A stretch of 64,000 bases of DNA from NCBI GenBank assembly GCA_023525715.1, contig CM042011.1, forward strand, positions 59,132,854-59,196,853, read 5' to 3'. The DNA is from Cichorium intybus. Its lineage: Eukaryota > Streptophyta > Magnoliopsida > Asterales > Asteraceae. Of this stretch, positions 60,640 through 64,000 are shown in pieces. Under the pieces are notes generated by a model. The model was not told where the DNA came from, searched no databases, and worked only from the letters and a program-made list of their open reading frames with translations. Within the stretch, counting starts at the first letter, position 1. Each line of letters starts with the position of its first letter. The position numbers were made by a program, and so were the translations under genes.

Positions 60640-60830
60640 GCAATAATAGCGTCGATATCCTGAGGAGGTAGCGTCGCTATTTACCTTTATGATCGTATTA
60701 TGTTGGTTGTTTAGCGACGCTACCGTTAGCTTATGGCATCGCTATGGTCGTAACACTTCTTCTAAAAATCACGTGATAAAGAACTATAGTGACACTATGG
60801 ATCAACCATAGCTCGCTATCCATGAACAGA
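60640..60830. repeat. TAGCGTCGCTA-type subterminal repeats, likely CACTA remnant
   Basis: TAGCGTCGATA, TAGCGTCGCTA, TAGCGACGCTA and GGCATCGCTATGG occur within 120 bp in both orientations. Such dense short inverted motifs are typical of CACTA subterminal regions. No CACTA end was found next to them. Confidence 0.45.
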
Positions 60831-62097
60831 TCAGATTCTTAAATCGATTTTAAACATTGATTTTAATGTGTATAAAACATTAACAGAAACTTATATGGAT
60901 CAAAATTACTCAGTTTAATTTGTTTTGTTAAAAACATGATACTTTGATTCATTGTAAAAATGCTTGGATGATTCAAGCATAAAATTCATACAAACATTTT
61001 GTGTACAATATGGTTGAACACTAAGATCTTTTGTGTGTTTGTTTTTGGATCTCAATTAAAATATTGTATAGTTGGTATAAAATGCACTTTTAATTGTATA
61101 AAAGCATGCATTGAAATTGTATGGATTCGATAACATTTTTCATTGACTAGACCCGTGGTTGTGATGTGTAGTTGATTTTTTATGGTTTCGTTTGTGACTT
61201 GCGTGTCGTGTTGTTTTCATATATGTAATGTAAATTTTTTTAATTTGTAATTGTAATAAATTAGTTAGAAAATTGTATTAGACTAGTTGATGTAACAAAA
61301 GAAGACCGAACCATCAAGTCGCTACCAAACATATTGGTGTCACATGAAGTTTCATGCGTGCATCAAAAGTTAGTGACGAAGCAAGTCGGGGTCGCTAGCA
61401 GATCCTTGAGATTGTTTTTCCCTAGAATTGACCACGTTTTCCTCGTTGTTGGCTCATGGGAAAACGCATAGGATCCAAGACAAATGTATCTGTTACTCTT
61501 TTTATTAGACGAAGACTAATTTAACATGGTTTTTTTGTTTGTACCTATACCTGTTACTTAATATGTTAACAAATTCTCTAATTACAAATAAAACGTCATT
61601 CATCTTCTTGCTTTACACGAATACTTTCTATTGGAATTGGAGGTTTGACATTTAGAACACAGGTTGTCGTAAAGGCTTTGATTAGGTGAATAAAGTCATT
61701 GACTAACATTGTAGATGCCCCATAACAAGAACAACAATAAACATATCATTTAAAAAGCTCAAGTCTCGTTTAAATCCATGGTAAATCTATATACATTCTT
61801 TTAGAATTTCATTATTTTAATATATTGTTTTGTTTACAATATATATATATATATATATCGGAATCAATTGACATTTTATCTCTTTTAAGATATTTTTAAT
61901 AACTGTAATATTTTTGTTGTGGCTATTTTAGTATTTTTAATATTTTTATTCTGATTTTTTGTTTTTGATGAACACACACAAACCAAAAAGAGATTAAGAG
62001 AAAAAGGAAGAAGTGTCTTTAACAGGGCTAAATTCTTCAAGAATTATATTATTCAAACATTCTTCAAGAATGTTATATTACGTGCATAATTTACATC
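60831..62097. other. Intergenic region between the two inverted LTR remnants
   Basis: No gene recognised. GTCGCTACC and GGTCGCTAGC words recur at 61319-61400, perhaps more of the CACTA-like sequence. A short AT run lies at 61840-61858. Confidence 0.4.
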
Positions 62098-62560
62098 TGT
62101 CACACCCCCAAATCACGATGGCTGAATCATCTGAGGGTGTAACGGAACATAGTATCACAACCATTGCATAAATTGAAACATAATTAGATAAACAAACATC
62201 ATACATTATAATTGGAAAGTTATATGCTCGAAATGTTATTGTTTCAAACCAATTACAGTATGACAATAGAATGAACAAAAGAGACGTATTCGCGTCCTAT
62301 CCCAAAAAGGATAGTCGTACCTGACTAATTGTTACCTGAGAATACAAGTAGTTTTACTAGTGTCAACATTACATTGGTGAGTTCATAAGATTTTGTAGTG
62401 AGAAAACTAAGTATTTCCTTTGTAAAAGCCAGTAGCGTTTGTGACAAGAAAAACACTATTTTCTTAAAGGTAGATGTAGTTTTAAATCCATAAAACCTGT
62501 GTGTATAAGTAAAATCATACTTATTTGTATCTTGATAAAAAAGTAGTTTGTTATTGCAAA
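62098..62560 (-). mobile_element. Truncated gypsy-type LTR (LTR-B), inverted relative of LTR-A
   Basis: TGTCACACCCCCAAATCACG at 62098 is the inverse of LTR-A's end at 60627, and the following 450 bp match LTR-A in reverse (CTGAGGGTGTAACGGAACAT, CATACATTATAATTGGAAAG). It stops at about 62555 against Harbinger transposase sequence, so its other end is lost. Confidence 0.75.
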
Positions 62561-63165
62561 CTAAAAATCATATTGAAGTCGCAAATTGCCAATACATTTT
62601 GATAACATTCGCCTTTTCCCCTTCCTCAATATAAATCTTGTTTGTTAACAGGGAGAATAGTGTGTGCCAAAGTGCTATCAAATGCACCAACCGCTTCTTT
62701 AAAACCCTTCGTAACCTCTTATTGTGTTCCGAAATGTTTGGATTCGGATTAAAAGAAGTTGGCACTATCATGTCGTTTGCAAAAGGAATCATTTTATCCA
62801 ACACTTCATAAAAATTTATGAATTGTTTGCTTGGAGTGTTGGAATCTACGTTTGATGACCACGTAACGTTCATTGTGACCAATCATCATTAAAAACATAG
62901 CCATCTTTTCCTCAACCGAAATATGTTTGCTATCTTTTAACAAGTAGTGTACTCTAAAATATGTGCAAAGTCGAAGGAAAGATTCACGGGACATGCGTAG
63001 CAGCTCCATGCATTGTTTGGCATTACCTTGCAATAACTCCATCGTGTATTGATGTCCTGACATTCGCAAATTATTGTCTCGCTTTCATTTCAAACTTTTC
63101 TTCCAACAAAATCGAACATACAAGTACACAAGAATTACAAAAATTAACTTTTTATTATAATCCAT
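62555..63165 (-). pseudogene. PIF/Harbinger nuclease (transposase ORF2) fragment
   Basis: The DDE nuclease of PIF/Harbinger elements cuts at 3-bp targets. The ATG is at 63163-63165. After 26 codons there is a TGA (63085-63087), then the frame continues RMSGHQYTMELLQGNAKQCM, ELLRMSRESFLRLCTYFR, EEKMAMFLMMIGHNERYVVI and FQHSKQTIHKFL, the usual HARBI1 N-terminal helix-turn-helix part. A frameshift near 62811 is followed by EVLDKMIPFAND. In another frame comes VGAFDSTLAHTILPVNKQDL then GKGECYQNVLAICDF, holding the first catalytic Asp (AFDST, usually A-x-D-G-T). The rest of the domain is gone: LTR-B begins there. Confidence 0.8.
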
Positions 63166-63179
63166 TGTGAACCTGTTAA

Positions 63180-63570
63180 ACAACATTAAAAACTTTTGTT
63201 AATAACATTAATAACATAACATATAATGTTCCAACATAATGAAAATAACGCAAACAATGCATTAAACTTTAGCAAAAAAACCATATATTTCCAACATAAT
63301 GACAATAACTCAAACAATGCGTCAAACTTTAGCAAAAAAAACCATATAATGTTCTAACATAATGACAATAACCCGAACAATGCGTCAAAATTTAGCAAAA
63401 AAAACATATAATGTTCCAACATAATGACAATAACCCAAACAATGTGTCAAACTTTAGCAAAAAATTCATATAATGTTTCCAACATAAGCAAAATAATCCA
63501 AACAATGTGTCAAACAACATAAAAAAACAATATAAGGTTCCCAACAAAAGCCAAAAAACACCCAAACAAT
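63180..63570. repeat. Six ~67-bp tandem units between the two Harbinger ORFs
   Basis: Units of ATAATGTTCCAACATAATGA + CAATAACCCAAACAATGYGTCAAACTTTAGCAAAAAAA-type sequence start near 63220, 63285, 63350, 63412, 63470 and 63535, with the last two most diverged. Non-coding. Confidence 0.85.
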
Positions 63571-63624
63571 GTTTCCCTAATCTAATATTCCTAAACTAGT
63601 AGTGGTCATCTTGATCCACACTTT

Positions 63625-64000
63625 TCAGACATCGGGAATAACTGGCAGTGTCATCCATGCTTGTCTCATATGCATGGACTTTCCAAAAATGCTAAAAGTA
63701 GCTAAAAACATAAGATTAATTGGTTTTAAGCCAACAAGCTTCAACTTCTCGTAACATTCATCAGTTGTTGGCTTATCCTTGTTGTTGATCAAATGTTGTA
63801 AATCTTTTTGAATATCAAGTGCTAAATCATCCGTATTGATAAAGGGTTTTGAGGTCTTTGCCTTTTTGTTGGGTCGATCATCCTTTGGAGATGTATAGAC
63901 TCTCTGGGAAGCACCAATAGGAGAAGTGTAGAAATTTGGAGAAGTGTCGACATTAGGAGTTGTCTCAGGATTTGGCTCATTAGTCTTATAGGAAACACCA
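63625..64000 (-). CDS. Harbinger-associated Myb/SANT-like protein (ORF1), C-terminal part, partial
   Basis: An open minus-strand frame enters at the window edge and runs 124 codons to TGA at 63625-63627. It reads GVSYKTNEPNPETTPNVDTS, PNFYTSPIGASQRVYTSPKD, DRPNKKAKTSKPFINTDDLA, then ...CYEKLKLVGLKPINLMFLAT and FGKSMHMRQAWMTLPVIPDV. In PIF/Harbinger elements a DNA-binding Myb/SANT-like partner protein ends with an 'ECIEKLK.VGL...DPLFLAAF.IFG....REAWMTLP' block after a Ser/Pro-rich and KK-rich linker (nuclear signal); this matches. It lies on the same strand as and upstream of the nuclease fragment, as expected. No break is seen here; the Myb domain itself is outside the window. Confidence 0.72.
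   Translation of the reverse strand, partial: GVSYKTNEPNPETTPNVDTSPNFYTSPIGASQRVYTSPKDDRPNKKAKTSKPFINTDDLALDIQKDLQHLINNKDKPTTDECYEKLKLVGLKPINLMFLATFSIFGKSMHMRQAWMTLPVIPDV

Overview
The window is nuclear DNA of a flowering plant. It is AT-rich, carries a spliced PDR-type ABC transporter and several plant-type transposon classes, and has no bacterial-style gene packing. An Asteraceae-like or related eudicot fits the style of its LTR families, but nothing here fixes the taxon.

Layout. 1-2309: the 5' end of a full-size ABCG/PDR transporter gene on the minus strand, eight exons with matching phases, running off the left edge. 3671-9655: an old, decayed Ty1/copia element on the plus strand. A 940-bp solo LTR with a perfect 5-bp target duplication splits its RNase H domain (8350-9289), and a second member of that LTR family lies at 9792-10892. 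12924-14792: a solo Ty3/gypsy-type LTR with a perfect ATTCA duplication. 17382-32276: a Tekay-like Ty3/gypsy chromovirus on the minus strand, with a younger non-autonomous LTR element on the plus strand (18790-26576, LTRs 767 bp each, TSD ATTCT) nested in its 3' LTR. 33004-34401, 39063-40496 and 41558-43033: three non-autonomous Mutator-like elements, each with long terminal inverted repeats and a perfect 9-bp target duplication; the second appears to carry a captured SMXL/D53-like gene fragment. 43632-44555: a CACTA-type end, a 5'-truncated SINE and a hAT-like MITE. 45204-49857: a copia element with an almost open gag-pol frame (one stop codon) and no 3' LTR. 50800-52918: a decayed minus-strand L1-type LINE. 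52922-54470: LTR remnants. 55529-55982: three in-frame exons of a TMPIT/TMEM120-like membrane protein gene (minus), with no other recognisable exons. 57980-62560: two related gypsy-type LTR remnants facing each other. 62555-64000: a PIF/Harbinger element (minus) with a damaged nuclease ORF and a partial Myb/SANT-like ORF at the right edge.

Most notable signal: the nested element at 18790-26576 contains four hairpins with a conserved 22-nt loop (consensus GAGCRYGTRTGG followed by HTNACCGGCA). Their stems differ in sequence but still pair, which is covariation-like evidence for a structured RNA I do not recognise. Two lie in the long 5' leader and two in the 3' half.

Only the PDR gene and possibly the TMPIT-like fragment are host genes. 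Everything else that codes is transposon-derived. Boundaries of the LTR and MULE elements are placed by terminal sequence plus target duplications; domain calls are by eye, without database searches.
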